A stretch of DNA of 64,000 nt from Odontocerum albicorne (GCA_949825065.1 OX463842.1:30393917-30457916), one strand, 5' to 3'. Shown: positions 33,335-46,158, numbered from the stretch's first letter. A program made the numbers and translations. Notes: generated from the letters alone by a model not told the origin.

Positions 33335-33782
33335 GTTGATTCAACTTACTTATAGTAACGAAATTCAATGCACATGGAAAACGGTTTCCTTGACTGATTT
33401 TTTTTCATTTGCTTTTGTGATAATGATGGAAATAACATTTATGTATCAAGATTTTTTTATTCCGGTTACAGTAATATGTATTTTTTTATTGGTATTTTTT
33501 CTGGTTTTACATTAATGTCTTAGCTATTTCAATGCATTATTTTTATTAATTGGGCTTAAATTTAACATACACTATATAGATTATTAATGTTATCTAGCAA
33601 TATCAACCAATCATTAAATTTCCTGATAAAACCGGTATAACTTTAAACTGTCAGAAAAAAACATTTTCTTGTCTTCAGAAATTTCGATTATATCGTTTAT
33701 AAATATAGTGAGCAGTAAAGGGTCTAATGTATAATCCTTGCCGCACCCCACCACTGGATTTATATGAATTTGATTTCCCTTT
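33335..33782. other. AT-rich spacer
   Basis: Contains a short CTTGCCGCACCCCACCACTG stretch near 33737 that I cannot assign; LINE ORFs often carry a GxPQGxxLS/CRTPPL-like motif, but nothing around it supports this. Confidence 0.45.
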
Positions 33783-33840
33783 TCACGGCGGCCGTGGTCT
33801 AACTTATATCTGAAGACAAGGGATATTAAATGCGATCCCT
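33783..33840 (+). mobile_element. SINE2 5' head (left part of interrupted copy)
   Basis: GGCGGCCGTGGTCTAACTTA matches the SINE2 head at 11551. It is followed after about 40 bp by LINE sequence; the SINE2 body resumes at 36044. Confidence 0.6.
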
Positions 33841-36043
33841 TATATTCAATTTTGGACGTGAATGAGGTGGTAGCATATTTGTATCAACATTTTTATTGTG
33901 TATTTGATGAGTTCTTTCCCGTAAAACCTAAAGAGCTGCGTAAGTGGCAATACCCGAGGTGATTCACAAGTGAAATTGTTAGGAACATTAGACTTAAAGA
34001 TTCTCTTCACCGAAAATGGAAACACTCTTGTCGTCTGAGTGACTACGATGCGTTCAAAATTTATCGCGCTCAGTTCAAACATAACATTCACACGACTTAT
34101 AAGGACTTCACAAGGAACTTAAAATGTCGAATGGTAGGTGAACCAAAACTATTTTGGAATCATATTAAATCCATGCGTAACGACTCTCTAGTGCTTAATG
34201 TCATAAATTGGGATGGGAATCAAGTAACTGGCCCCGAAATATATTCTGCATTCGCAAATAATTTTTCAACAGTTTATTGTAAGGGCTCCGAGGCATTTCT
34301 TTTTGATGAACACCATACTTCCTCGGATTTTAACCTAAGCTTCACTACATTTGATATACCCAAACAAATAAAGTTGATGAAAAACACTAAAGCAGTTGGG
34401 CTGGACGGAGTACCTACATTCTTTATAAGGGATGTAGTGAATTGCTTTCAGCACCTCTTGCTTACATATTTAATCTTGTCTTCCGAGTCCATACTTTTCC
34501 AAGTGAATGGAAAAAAACTCGAGTTATTCCCATATTTAAAAATGGTTCTAAGGATGATGTAACCAACTACATACCTATCACCATACTCTCTTCAATAGCT
34601 AAGCTCCTAGAAATGTTTATGGATCGCACACTAAGGTCGTTAGTGGACCCATATATAATTGATGAGCAGCATGGCTTTTGAAAAGGCAGATCTACTGAAT
34701 CCAATATGATGATCTTCACCGACTATGTCTCAAGGGCTGTAGATAATGGCAATCAGATTGATTGTTCGTATCATGACTTCGCAAACGCTTTTGATCGCGT
34801 CAATTACAAAAATATATTAGAAAAAATGAGTGAATTTGGAATCCCATGTAACTTACTAAGGCTGCTGTCAGATTATCTTACAGAAAGAAAACAATTTGTT
34901 TCACATGGAATCTACAAGTCCGATTATTTCCCTGCCTACTCAGGTGTTCCTCAGGGGTCTAATCTTGGACTTACCTTAATTCTTATTTTTATTAATGATA
35001 CGTTATAGGTAGAGTTATAAAAAAAATCCACGCTTCTTCTATTTGCTGATGGCCTCAAAATCTTTTAGAAAAAATCATTCTTATACCGACTGCTTAGATC
35101 TACAGTCAGATTTCAACAACGTTTATGATTGGAGCCACAATAATAAATTATATTTCAATGCATCAAAGTACAAAATTATGTTGTATCATCGCTCACACAT
35201 CTTGAAATTCCATAGATATACACTAGAATCTATACCTTTACCCCGCACATATAATATTAAAGATCTGGGTGTCTTGTTTCACAGCAATCTCGCATTTGGT
35301 CCTCACATGTAAATTATGTGCAACTCAGCTTATAAAACTCGAGGATTTGTAATGAGAATTTCTAAATCGTTTGAAAACCCAATAGTGCTCAAAATGCTGT
35401 TTAATTCATTGATCCGTAGCAAACTAGAAAGCAAATCTTGCATTTGGAGCCCGGTGGGGGCGCAGAACTCACTCATGGTGGAGAAGATACAAAAAAAATA
35501 TCTACCTTATCTCTATATGAGTGAGTTTGGTGTCTATCCATGGCTTTATCCTACTCAGTTTCTGCTGGGCATGCTCGGGTATAACTCCTTGAGCGTAAGA
35601 AGAGATCTGCGTCTCCTGGTATACGTTGTCAAACTCGTTCGAGGAGTTGTGAGCTGTCCAGCATTACTACAAAGATTAGCGTTAAATGTTCCTAACAATT
35701 ATACTAGACTGCGCCGGTTAGAACTGTTCTCAATAACATATGCAAGAACGGGTCTTCCAGCTGCTATGCCTGTTGGAAGGGCCTTAACTCTTTTGAACGG
35801 GACTGCTTCGGATGTTGACATATTCCATATCACATTACCAAAAGCAAAAGTAAATTTTCTTCTAAGATTGAGCGCGTAAGAAAACACTCATCAACGTATT
35901 TAAGTGACTTTGAATATATGTGTATGTTTGTGTTTATATATGTATGCACATACATTATTTTTTATTTTATATAATTTTTCTTTATTTTTAATGTTAACAT
36001 TTTTCAATGTAATTGGGCTAAGCCTATTTTGAGAAAATAAATA
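33841..36043 (+). mobile_element. Jockey-group LINE (family C), 5'-truncated, degenerate
   Basis: About 2.2 kb of plus-strand ORF2. Order: linker between endonuclease and RT (WKHSCRLSDYDAFKIYRAQF), from 34131 FWNHIKSMRNDS, RT fingers (NTKAVGLDGVPTFFI; then in a shifted frame FPSEWKKTRVIPIFKNGSKD), an in-frame stop in GF*KGRSTES at 34681, motif A (HDFANAFDRVNY), motif B (SGVPQGSNLG), motif C at about 35040 as LLLFADG, where the second catalytic Asp is replaced by Gly, and a C-terminal part from 35316 (VLKMLFNSLIRSKLE; LGMLGYNSLSVRRDL) to TAA at 35877. At least four frame breaks. It ends in AAATAAATAAA. It is inactive. The group assignment (Jockey) rests on motif style. Confidence 0.88.
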
Positions 36044-36300
36044 AACAGTAAGGATTCGCCAGGTTATACTCTTAGACCGCTTTACATCTGAATTTATATT
36101 TTTCTGTACGAGTAGCTTATATAGCTTATATGCAGCTTAACGCTATACAATATCTGCCTAGCAAAAAGCTACAGGAGATAAAACTTCTCACTTTGATTTC
36201 TTTGCCATTGGATCTTTGGGTTTGACTTATTAAGACTGTGTGCTTGCCGAATGCAACATCTTGCACGCAGTCAGAGTAGCTCTATCAGAAACAAACCCAT
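36044..36300 (+). mobile_element. SINE2 body (right part of interrupted copy)
   Basis: GGTTATACTCTTAGACCGCT, TTTGGGTTTGACTTATTAAG and GCAACATCTTGCACGCAGTC align with 11610-11880. Begins directly at the LINE's A-rich end. Confidence 0.75.
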
Positions 36301-39300
36301 GTTGATGGAAAGTTACGATGCGTACAAGAATTTTTTATTTATTTCCAACAGTCTGGTGAATGGTGGATTTGTTGTCATTAAGTATTAATATTTCTGTTTT
36401 AAACTTACTTATAGATAGTGTCTCTCTATAATTAGTTTAGTGACGCTGATGAGCTGCGTTAAAAAAAATTAAATACTCGTATAAAGTGCTCTTGAGGTAA
36501 TAATATGTTACGAAATATTTGTTGTTGATTGAATGCAAATAGGAAGATCATTTTTGATGTTTTTTACCATCGTTTTTTTTCATAGGAATGAGAAAGCCAT
36601 TTTTCAATCATTGACTCACAAAAAATTAAGGATTATGAATATGCCAATTTATACAAACTGTATAGTCCGGTCTAACAGAATATATTTTATCGAATGAGCT
36701 GATTTCGGAAATAGCTTCTCCAATTTCAATATTCAAGAGATGGAACTTGAAAACTTCTCTCAAAAGACAAGGTTTAAAGAATATAGCGAATATTTCATCG
36801 TCATGTTTTGTTTAAAGAATTCTGCAGATAAATTCACTATACCCTCTGTTTTATCACATATTTTGCTTTCATAGTACACATGACTTGGATAATCAGATGA
36901 ACAGTTTCTCTGATAATTTTGTATTTATCAAATTTGTTATTGTGATCCACAAAAATCATCATGAACTGCTGGGAATTAACTTGATCTATTTTCACTATGT
37001 TCCTACTCAGCTAAGTAACTCTAACAACTAACAACCAACTTATGTCATAATCTATTCAATCTGCGCCTGAATGATATACAACACACAATACAGAACAAAA
37101 TATCAGCTATTCTGCGAATTCTATGAATAATAATGCGATATGCAGCATATTATAATAGAAAAACAATGTATCGAAAAAAATGTTTAACTGGAATTATTTT
37201 TGGTCACTGGTAATATTATTATTTTTCAGTGATCATCACGCCATCAATCATTTGTTTTCTACAACTGTCATGAACAGTGATGACAAAAAATGCAATAAGT
37301 TGCCAACTAACCATTCAAATAATTGCAATGGATGTTAACAATCTAAGTTGTAAAATAATATAAGTACAAAAACCCTATTAAACCGCGCAAAAAGAACTTT
37401 TCGTTACAACAAATTAAGAACAAAAAATCTCTCAGTGTTTAATTGACCATAGTTCAATGTATCAAGTTCGAATTACTTAAAACATTTTACAAAATAATTA
37501 GAAATATAAATACAAATATATTGGCTTTTTTTTAACAAGTCGAGTAAGTAGAACTTATAAAGTATTTTCGTTCACAATTATATAACTTATGATCGATATT
37601 TTCGTAAATTAAGCGGAACAAATTATAAGGCTGAGACTAACACTTCATTTTTATAACAAAAACTCTGGAAAATGTGTGTTTATCAAGAATTTAGATAGTA
37701 AAAATACATGAAAAATAACACCCTCGTTTTATAAATATCATCCCTAATGATTTGTCTCCGATTTTATTTTCCATCAAAATTAATAAATAACTCACGATTG
37801 ATTGAATTTTTTGCTTAATTTAGATTTGGGCGCTCAGAATTTAAATTTTATAAAATACCAGGAACACAGAATGGTTTAATGCTATTTTTATGAACCACCA
37901 ACTTTTAAAGGCAACAACCGCTACTGATGGCTGAGACTTGGTCGTTCATCCAACAATAAAACCACCAGTTCCAAGTAACACAAAAAGAAATTTAACGGGT
38001 AATGAAATTATTTTCTTTAGGAAAAGGATTTGGGTCAGAGAGAAAACAAATCATTGACATTTTCAAATCTATTGCTTGATTGGGATGGAAGTGGGTAGAT
38101 ATATTACGTGATTCAGCGAGTCAATTAACAATCGAGCTACAGCATAATGAAATGGAAACCCTAGATGGAAGGATGAAACCAAGGAAGACTAAGAGCTAAA
38201 CGATTTTGAGGCGGGGACAGAAAGGGAGAGCAGAAAAATCTTTAAAAAATAGATTTTTTAATATCAAAAACCTCGATATTTAGTAACTCTTTTCAAATCA
38301 AGACTAGTTAAATAATTGATTATTAATTCACCCTTTTCATACTTTCATACATACATTTTTTACTTCACCATTTTGAAATAAGTTGCTTTGACCCCGTTGC
38401 TTTCACAAAAATTATAAACGAACAAAAAAATCACCTTTTTTCACTTTTTACCGTTATTTTTAATTTAAGATCTATTATATAATTTGCCTAAAGCCAAAAA
38501 TTAAACAAAACATACCATGACCTTGAAGTAAAAATGAAACAAAACATAACATTTTACTAGCGTGAAGTGAAAATGAAATACAAAACATGTATGTACACAA
38601 AAATAGTGTTCGAATTTTCAAATATAATAATGCTGTCAAAATGAACAAATTTACAAAACAAATGAAAACTGATTTACTCTCATTGTTGAAATTGACATTT
38701 GCAATTACTATTAACGTTTTTTCATAAAGTTACGGGGGGGGCCTTGTGTTTTAATATCTTTTTTTTTCGTGTTGTGTGGTTGATTTGAGTTTTTATAGAG
38801 GCGCTATCTGTGTCTTCTCATTGGATTGTGTTATTGTTAAATCAAGAAGAAGTTATCTGGTGCAATCGACAAAGATTTTTGACATTTTCTCTCCGTAATA
38901 GGAGGAAAATACGAATCTGGTAATAACGATTATATTTCCATGGCATAAATTGTTATTAATAAAATAATAATTACAATTAACAAGTCCGGAGGACAGGCTT
39001 TGGATTAAGTTTATGTATAAATATTTATCTACACCAGTATTTAGCAATGAGCAACTATTTCAAGGCTAAGTATTTGTTTATTCAGTAGTAAAATGTCATT
39101 CTGTGCCATCGATAGGCCCTCCCCTCCGCCACTCAAGTTTAATAGTAGGTATGGGTCGGGTCGATTATCTAAAATAAATAAACGCTACCTATGCTACTTT
39201 CTTAAAAGTTCGAAGATGAGCAGATATAAAAATTAAAATTGATCTTGGGTCCAATCAAGTAAAAATACTGGAAGAATCCAATTATATTTTCATAAAAAAA

Positions 39301-39373
39301 TGTTGTATGCAAAGAAATATACTACATTTAAATATTTTTATTCCAGATATGTGAGTACAATAATTAACAAGTA
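36301..39373. other. AT-rich spacer, 3.1 kb
   Basis: No gene recognised. 38080-38230 is purine-rich with GGCGGGGACAGAAAGGGAGA, possibly a decayed LINE end, not assignable. A G8 run lies near 38735. Confidence 0.55.
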
Positions 39374-39657
39374 TTTAGTTAATGTGTTTGCACGTACTTG
39401 GATGGACTTTCCAGCTAGTGATATATTAAACTGTTAGATATTCATTTAGTTAATGTGTTTGCACGTACTTGGATGGACTTTCCAGCTAGTGACATATTAA
39501 ACTGTTAGATATTCATTTAGTTAATGTGTTTGCACGTACTTGGATGGACTTTCCAGCTAGTGACATATTAAACTGTTAGATATTCATTTAGTTAATGTGT
39601 TTGCACGTACTTAGATGGACTTTCCAGCTAGTGACATATTAAACTGTTAGATATTCA
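39374..39657. repeat. 71-bp tandem repeat, 4 copies
   Basis: Units start at 39374, 39445, 39516 and 39587 with TTTAGTTAATGTGTTTGCAC; the copies differ at only one or two bases (GATATA/GACATA; TTGGAT/TTAGAT). Contains the near-palindromic core CCAGCTAGTGACATATTAA. No coding content. Confidence 0.97.
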
Positions 39658-41329
39658 TTTTAAATACATCTAATTGATTACCAAAAAAAATGTTGCTCCT
39701 TTTGACCGAAAATGAGATACAACGTCACTAGCTGAAGTCAGTAGCCAAAGTAAAGTGATAACATATTTAATTTAATTTTTAAATTAATAATTCGTTATTG
39801 TTCACTGAATAAAGTTACTGAACAATCAAAGTGGTTTTGAATTTTAATTGCGAATTTCATATGCATTTCTCCTTCATACTATTTAACAATTTCTTCGGTT
39901 AGTGTTTAGAAATCCTGAATCTGAAATAAATATCGGAGGATGCAGTAGGATACTCTTTTTTCCTGACATGTTCTATAGTGGTTACAGAAAATGATATGAG
40001 TCCAGAATTGGACTTCACTGTCACCAAAAAAAAATATTGTGCGCCTTATTTCTTCGAGTTGTGTGTTTCCGTCATCTTCTGTGAAGAAAGCCATTCAACC
40101 GATTCAGTTTGTAAATATCTATACAGACATTATTTTTTTTATAACCCTTATTATCACTTTATTTATTTTTACTTCAAGTGCTATTGTTTCTCCGACGTCT
40201 ATGAGCGAAATGCTGAAATGTGAAGCTATCCAATTTGGCAAGACATTTAAAATATATAATTAAATATGTATTCATATTGTGCTAAAAAATAAATGATCGC
40301 ACATTTTAATGTAGAAGTAATAGAAGTGATGTCATCTATATAAAAAATTCAAGCTTTAAAGTGTTTTTTTAATATTTATTCTTAAAATTAAGGGAACAAT
40401 TATTATTTTTAAGATAATTACATATTTGTACTTCTTTTGTTAGTACTCGTAGAATGCAAGTACATAAGTCGTCCGACCCGATGAACAAAGGTAAGTAAAA
40501 AAGAAGAAAAAACCCAAATTCGTGATATACTCGGAACACTAGCGTACTATTAATAGCTTAAATAATTCATACCGGGTATTTACGAGTAGATACAGCGACA
40601 TAACTATTTTGGAGTTAGATCTACGTCGAAAACGTAACGTCAAATATTATTATTATTTTATTAATCGGTCAGTATGTATCATGATTATATATAATGTATT
40701 AAAAATTAACTGGAACAAGTGAAATTTTTGTAATTATGAGTTCAAACATTTTTTAGTTTGAATTCCATTCCATTTTTTTCGTAATGAACTTGTATCAGTT
40801 GTATTGTCGTACATTGTAGAGATTAAAAAAAAACCTTACAACATGTAGTAAGTATTAATCGTATTTTTACGATTATGAATGAACTGTAGATATTGCAGTT
40901 AATAATTAATTAATTAATATTTTTTTAAATGTAATCGCTATCCTTTTGAAAATGCTAGAAAACATCACCCCAGTTCAGTGATTCCGCAACGAGAAAGGAA
41001 TGGGATGTGTTATGCATCAGCACCACACGAAAGCGCCTATTGTGAGCAGATCAGTGCAAGGTCAAGGCGTTCAAAGTTTGTGGAAGTATAACAATACAAT
41101 TATTTTATTGTTGTTAAATCGAAGTTGAATATACTTTTACAAACATAATACTTAAGGTGTCTACATTTTAGGTCCGTTAAATCCGATGCAAGGAACTGTA
41201 ATTCCCTTCATTCTCCTGATTGAACGAACGTTAGGGAGTCATTTACAGTGTGATCAGTTGTCTGTACTCTTCCAATTGTTTTACGGTGTAAACTGGCGGT
41301 CTTGTTACAATATGAAAATTTATTTCAAC
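39658..41329. other. AT-rich spacer
   Basis: 40020-40260 has overlapping ORFs on both strands (for example PSSSVKKAIQPIQFVNIYTD on plus) of uncertain meaning; no family recognised. Otherwise nothing. Confidence 0.5.
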
Positions 41330-41455
41330 TAAGATATTGAATAGTTTTATGTGAAAAGTTAGACCTAGATCCTTTATTTGAATTCCAACAGAAATCGAAG
41401 TCGACACCCCCGAGCTGGAAGTCAAACGTTCATATATCTAGATCCCAGAGGTCAT
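41330..41455 (-). mobile_element. SINE1, reverse, 3' part lost
   Basis: TTATGTGAAAAGTTAGACC (body), AATCGAAGTCGACACCCCCG (B-box side) and AGCTGGAAGTCAAACGTTC (loop) keep SINE1 order; the A box is eroded. Confidence 0.65.
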
Positions 41456-41702
41456 TTAGTGGCTGAAGTCACTCCAAATGCACTCCAATTTCCCTTTAAC
41501 ACCCTCTTCCGATACTTCGAAAATGTTAATTATATGCAATAATGTCAGAAACTACGACAGTTCGATTAGGATAACAACATATGTTTGTTCGATTCATTTT
41601 CACATGAAAATTTATGATTTAAGATCTAAGACCCTAGATCTCTGTCTACCACACTACCTAGACGGCACCACCCAACACATGCCCAATTCCGTCCTATATT
41701 GC

Positions 41703-41893
41703 GTTGTATTTCATTTTTGTTGTATATAGTGCAACCTGACTATGTGTTAATATATTCCATACTGATAATAAAGATGCCTTATGTGAAAACCAGACTGGAA
41801 TCCTTATAAAAAAAATTGAACACCAACAGGAATCGAACCCACTACCTCCGGGCTAGAAGACAAACGTCTTATCAACTAGGTTACGGAGGTCAT
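41703..41893 (-). mobile_element. SINE1, full length, reverse
   Basis: GTTGTATTTCATTTTTGTTG tail, GTGAAAACCAGACTGGAATC body, B box (minus GGTTCGATTCCTG), A box (minus CTAGTTGATAAGACG) and the terminal ACGGAGGTC. Confidence 0.9.
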
Positions 41894-43099
41894 CGTGTAT
41901 TTGGCACCATTAGGAAGGAAAATATCCTGATGTGACGGATGTTAGATTTTAAAAGGTGTCAAGTTGGCGAGTGACCCGGACCAATATAACATATGATAAA
42001 CAAGTGCTGGAATTCATCTGTGAATTCAGATGGTGTAGGCCAATACTCGGACAGGGGCACAGAACCGAAGAAGTACAAACTACCTACAGTGACAGAATAA
42101 TAATTAGTAAATAATAATTTACCCGAAATAAAGACCATTTTAAATAAATGTTTATAAAATCCAATAAGATTTTACAAAATCTACAAATATCGATAGTCAA
42201 AAATCACTTTATTTCCCTACAACTCCTTTAACTTTAATGTTTGAGATTTGATTTTTTTAAAACTTCGATAGCAATTTGTTGAATTGATTTGTTTATCTTT
42301 GTACTATAAAAATTATACCGATTAGAAATCACTTGAAATAATACTCTAAATTATGTGCTTGTGTTGAAAAACTTGTTTTGGCCAGTGGGTACAACAAGTA
42401 TAGCTTCTTAAACTTTTACTGTAAGGTAAAAAATGGTCTCTTTCTATCAAGTAAAAGCAAAATATGCTAAACGGCATGTTATATCGTAAAGGTACTGGCA
42501 AAAGTTGCCCAGACTACATTTTTTTTTGTAAATGAGAGTAAGCAGTTGTTATACATTTATTATACGTTTTTATTGGTAATTTTTTCGAGGATCTAGGATT
42601 ATTGTTGTGTTGAATTTGCTTAAGTGATTTTTAAATATCACATTAGTTCCTTTTCGTTTTCATACAAAAAAACAGACTGAAAGAACCATAAATGACTTGA
42701 ACTCGTTAAGAGCAATGCGATTTCAACAAAAAAATCTTGTTTTTCGGAGAAACATGATTAATTAAATAGCGCTGTTAACTGTCACTACACTATCGTTCTT
42801 CAATTTTTCCATAATCAGTTAATACGCTCTAGTGCAGCAATAAATTTAAATCAAGGACAGTATGAAAAACTCTGGGACTGGTCAAAAATCTAACCACAAA
42901 TGTCACAATGTGAAACTAAGGTGTTAACCAATAAACCATGGGCGCCAAAACCACATGTATTTAATTGTTAGTTTTGATATTTATTAATAAGCTAATTCTC
43001 ATGTTGATATTTATATTTCTCAAAAACCAAAACGGAAAATGTTTGCGGTATCCTTAGGGTATCATACACATATCAGAACAGATTTCCAATTGTGTATTT
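41894..43099. other. AT-rich spacer
   Basis: A possible very old tRNA-like SINE piece at about 42860-42955 (AACCAATAAACCATGGGCGC). Otherwise nothing recognised. Confidence 0.5.
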
Positions 43100-43345
43100 C
43101 AGTACGGGTTTCGAATGATGGAGTGATTCAGAAGGGGTTTCGAATGATGGAGTAATTCAGAATGGGCTTCGAATGGTGGAGTATTTCAGAACAAGTTTCA
43201 ATTGATGGAATATTTTACTACGGGTTTAGAATGGTGGATTATTTCAGTGTGGGTTTTGAATGGTGAACAATTTGAGAACAAGTTTCAAATGATGAAGTAT
43301 TGCAGTACCGATTACGAATGACAAAAGAGTTTTTCAGAACGATTT
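43100..43345. repeat. about 29-30 bp minisatellite, about 8 decayed copies
   Basis: Repeating GGTTTCGAATGATGGAGT followed by ATTTCAG/AATTCAG plus 3-5 bases. Copies diverge progressively to the right (GTTTCAATTGATGGAATATT, GGTTTTGAATGGTGAACAAT), so the array is old. Confidence 0.9.
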
Positions 43346-44619
43346 TTTAACCACATCATTATATAAAAAATATTTAAAAAACGAGAATAAATCACTGTAA
43401 ATGTGTGCTTATTTAAAATATATGTTGGTATAAAATGAAGTTCTATTTTTACATATATAAAATGCATTTCAGAATTATTTGCTATCAAAATGACGTTTTA
43501 GAATTTGACCAATTATTATTGCTAAATATTTTAAATAGGCATATCCAAAATGTGCTAAATATAATTATAAAATATTCTCCCTAAAAAATAAAAAAACATT
43601 GTGTAACCTTTGAATAACGATATACTCGTAATATGTATCATATAGTGCAAATAAAGTACTCGTAGATAAAAAAAACAAAGAAAGCTGAAACATTAAGATG
43701 GAATGTGTATACACATAATTGTCATTAACAATAGACGAAAAAGAGATACCTATTATCACCATCAGCTTTCGATATGTTTATCAATGAGTTTATTGAAGCT
43801 ATGATACTTTTATTTCCTTCTGGCATAAAATGAAAACGGTTCTTAATTCACCACACTCAAAGTTAATTAATACATGTTCCATTTTTTTAAATGTGTTGTG
43901 TTAATTGTATAACTATCCCTGTCTGCATAAGATGTCAATGAAGAGATTAATATGGATTGTATAATATAAAAATTTGAAGCTGTTATTATTTTTTCAAATT
44001 GTATTTATGTTTGTAAGAAAACAGTCTCGTAAGTACATTATATATATTAAACATTTAACACACTTAATCTAGATCAACAAAGTTAATGCCTTAAGTATAT
44101 ATATATATTATAATATATACAACAAAGTTTATATCGAAAATGACATATAAAAAAATCACAATAATCACAATAATAGTGAAGCAATAAAAACAACTATTGT
44201 AAAAACGAGATATAAATAAAAATAGGGAAAATTCTAGATTGGAGAGAGATAAAGTAAATGTTTAACTAAAAATACGTTTTAGAAGATTGCATAAATAAAA
44301 ATATTAAAATGGGTTGAAGGGGACTTGAGTGATGAAATCACATCTCTTCCGAACGTAGGTTGGCATTGTTTCCCAGCTTTGAACTTCCAAATTTAAAAAT
44401 TCTGTATAGGAATAATTTGAGATATCAAAAGTTCAAATACGCATTTGCGTAGAAAGTGTCCTAAACAGAAACTTAGTTCAGCAACTGTAATTTATAATAA
44501 AAACCGAAGCGATCAAGAAATAAATAAAGAAGTCAAACTTAATATAATCTATTATCTACAATAGTTGATTTGTTTAAGATATAATTAACTCGCCACAATA
44601 CTTAACAACTTCTTACAAA
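43346..44619. other. AT-rich spacer
   Basis: A (TA)n tract lies at about 44096-44118. Nothing else recognised. Confidence 0.6.
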
Positions 44620-44621
44620 TA

Positions 44622-45098
44622 CAGGGTGTCGCAAAAAAATGTATCCATACTTTAATAGCTGGTAATTTGCTGATTTTTATTTGTTTTAGATTTAACCGTT
44701 GAGAAATAATGGCTGAAACCAGATTAAGTTTTGAACCAAGAAAATTTATTTTAAAGTGCTACTGGAAGCACGACAATGCGGTAGTAGGATTTTCCTTTTG
44801 AGGATTTCTCAAAAATATAGTTTATGCTAAAAAAACTGTAATCATTGTTGGATTACGAGTAGCCATTGAAAGAGAATGTGCCTAAACACCAAATAAAATG
44901 ATTCTCGATGTTTGTGATTCCGTCGCTTCGCGTTGCCAGCAATGGTCTAGACCATAATGGTCATCAGTTTGAAAACAGGCGCTAAGTATAAAAAATACAT
45001 TTATGTAGTTTATTGTAAACGTTGAAAGGGAACTGTATGCTAATAAATACAGACTTTATAATCATTAAAATTGTGGCTACATTTTTTGCGACACCCTG
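44622..45098 (+). mobile_element. Tc1/mariner-type transposon, internally deleted, 477 bp
   Basis: Ends are inverted repeats CAGGGTGTCGCAAAAAAATG (left) and its complement at 45079-45098, flanked by TA on both sides (44620-44621, 45099-45100), the target-site signature of IS630/Tc1/mariner elements. Inside, an ATG at about 44710 begins MAETRLSFEPRKFILKCYWK, like the N-terminus of transposases with an EERxFILKxYWKT motif, and at about 44920 a second piece reads DSVASRCQQ, like the C-terminal end. The catalytic middle is missing: a deletion derivative that could move only with help from a full-length element. Confidence 0.85.
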
Positions 45099-45384
45099 TA
45101 TTTAACGACTTCTTCAAACACATGCTACACACCCTTGTTGTCTAGAAAATAGAGGTTTAGACAAACAACACGACAATGTTCAAGTGCAGGCTTTTCACTA
45201 TCAGTGTTAAGTGTCAAGTACGTTGCCACAGATGACCAGTAACACAAATGGGAGAATGTTTCTTATGAAATTCTTGAATCGAAAAAAATATTAATTTTAA
45301 CAACACTTTTCTTGCTCGATTTTACGTTGTACTTTTTATTTTTTAACACCTACTTTAAGAGTGTTTTAAGAGACTTTTTGATTT

Positions 45385-45665
45385 TGTGTGTCTCAGAATA
45401 TGCCTGTTTTCCAACCTGAGTTTTACGCCTGTTTTCCAACCTGAGTTTTACGCCTGTTTTCCAACCTGAGTTTTACGCCTGTTTTCCAACCCGAGTTTTA
45501 CGAGTTCAACTCCCGTTGACGTCCAGATTTAAAAAAAAGGGTTCCCGTCCAGTTTTTACTAATGGCTTATTTGAAAAAATCGAGTTGTTTGGAAGAGATT
45601 ACCACATGGCAATAAACCAGGTTGTACTCTCCACAATAAAAGTTCAATACAATAAAATATTTCTA
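45385..45665 (+). mobile_element. SINE1, forward, with internal tandem repeat
   Basis: The anticodon-arm to T-arm region is repeated four times (see the 25-bp repeat), then B box (GAGTTCAACTCCCG), body, tail (GTTGTTTGGAAGAGATTACC) and an ACAATAAAAG A-rich end. The A box has decayed. Confidence 0.85.
45402..45501. repeat. 25-bp tandem repeat, 4 copies, inside SINE1
   Basis: Unit GCCTGTTTTCCAACCTGAG plus TTTTAC, starting at 45402, 45427, 45452 and 45477; the last copy has CCCGAG. It derives from the SINE1 segment normally reading CTTGTCTTCCAGCCCGGGAG. Confidence 0.95.
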
Positions 45666-45877
45666 TTTGCGTAAGCTTAAGAAGAAAATAAATAGTAATC
45701 AGATACCAGTTTCTAATTATACAGAAAATAATTATTGTCCTTAAAGGCAAAATAAGAATTTATGCTTTTAGAACCAAATATGGTATACGGTTTAATTTCC
45801 TAGATCTTAGGTCACTTATCTCTTTCTATGAAGTACTTGTCCCCACATAATTTAAAGTGACCTTATCAAGATCATGT

Positions 45878-46158
45878 AAAGATCACACAGCTGGGTAGAA
45901 GTTGAGGCACAGTTTGCCCATCGCCGCGCTCATAACTCACAAATTTCTGAAAAGATTGTACACGCAACAGTCTCTTCTCACTCCGTTGAAAGCGCAAAGG
46001 TCAACGCCACTTCACAGCTTGTTCAGACTTTTCGTATGCTTGTTACTTTAGATGATGACCTCGTCGCATGCTGTTTGAAGCGCTGGTCTCCATTGATCCA
46101 CTTGCTTAGAAAGAAAACTTTTCCGGGACTTCAACCTCGGTTTGGAGGTGATTTTTAG
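45878..46158 (+). pseudogene. possible LTR-retrotransposon gag fragment
   Basis: A 93-codon plus-strand open stretch without an ATG at its start. The first residues, WVEVEAQFAHRRAHNSQIS, resemble the W-F-x-x-(V/L)-E-A-Q-F block that begins many insect LTR-retrotransposon gag proteins. The remainder (LVTLDDDLVACCLKRW and onward) does not follow the family. GC is raised against the flanks. No pol, protease or LTR nearby. It could be a short gag relic or an unrelated ORF. Confidence 0.35.

Noticed and set aside
39906..40263. Overlapping ORFs on both strands
   Set aside because: Somewhat protein-like but frames conflict and no motif supports either; left as unassigned.
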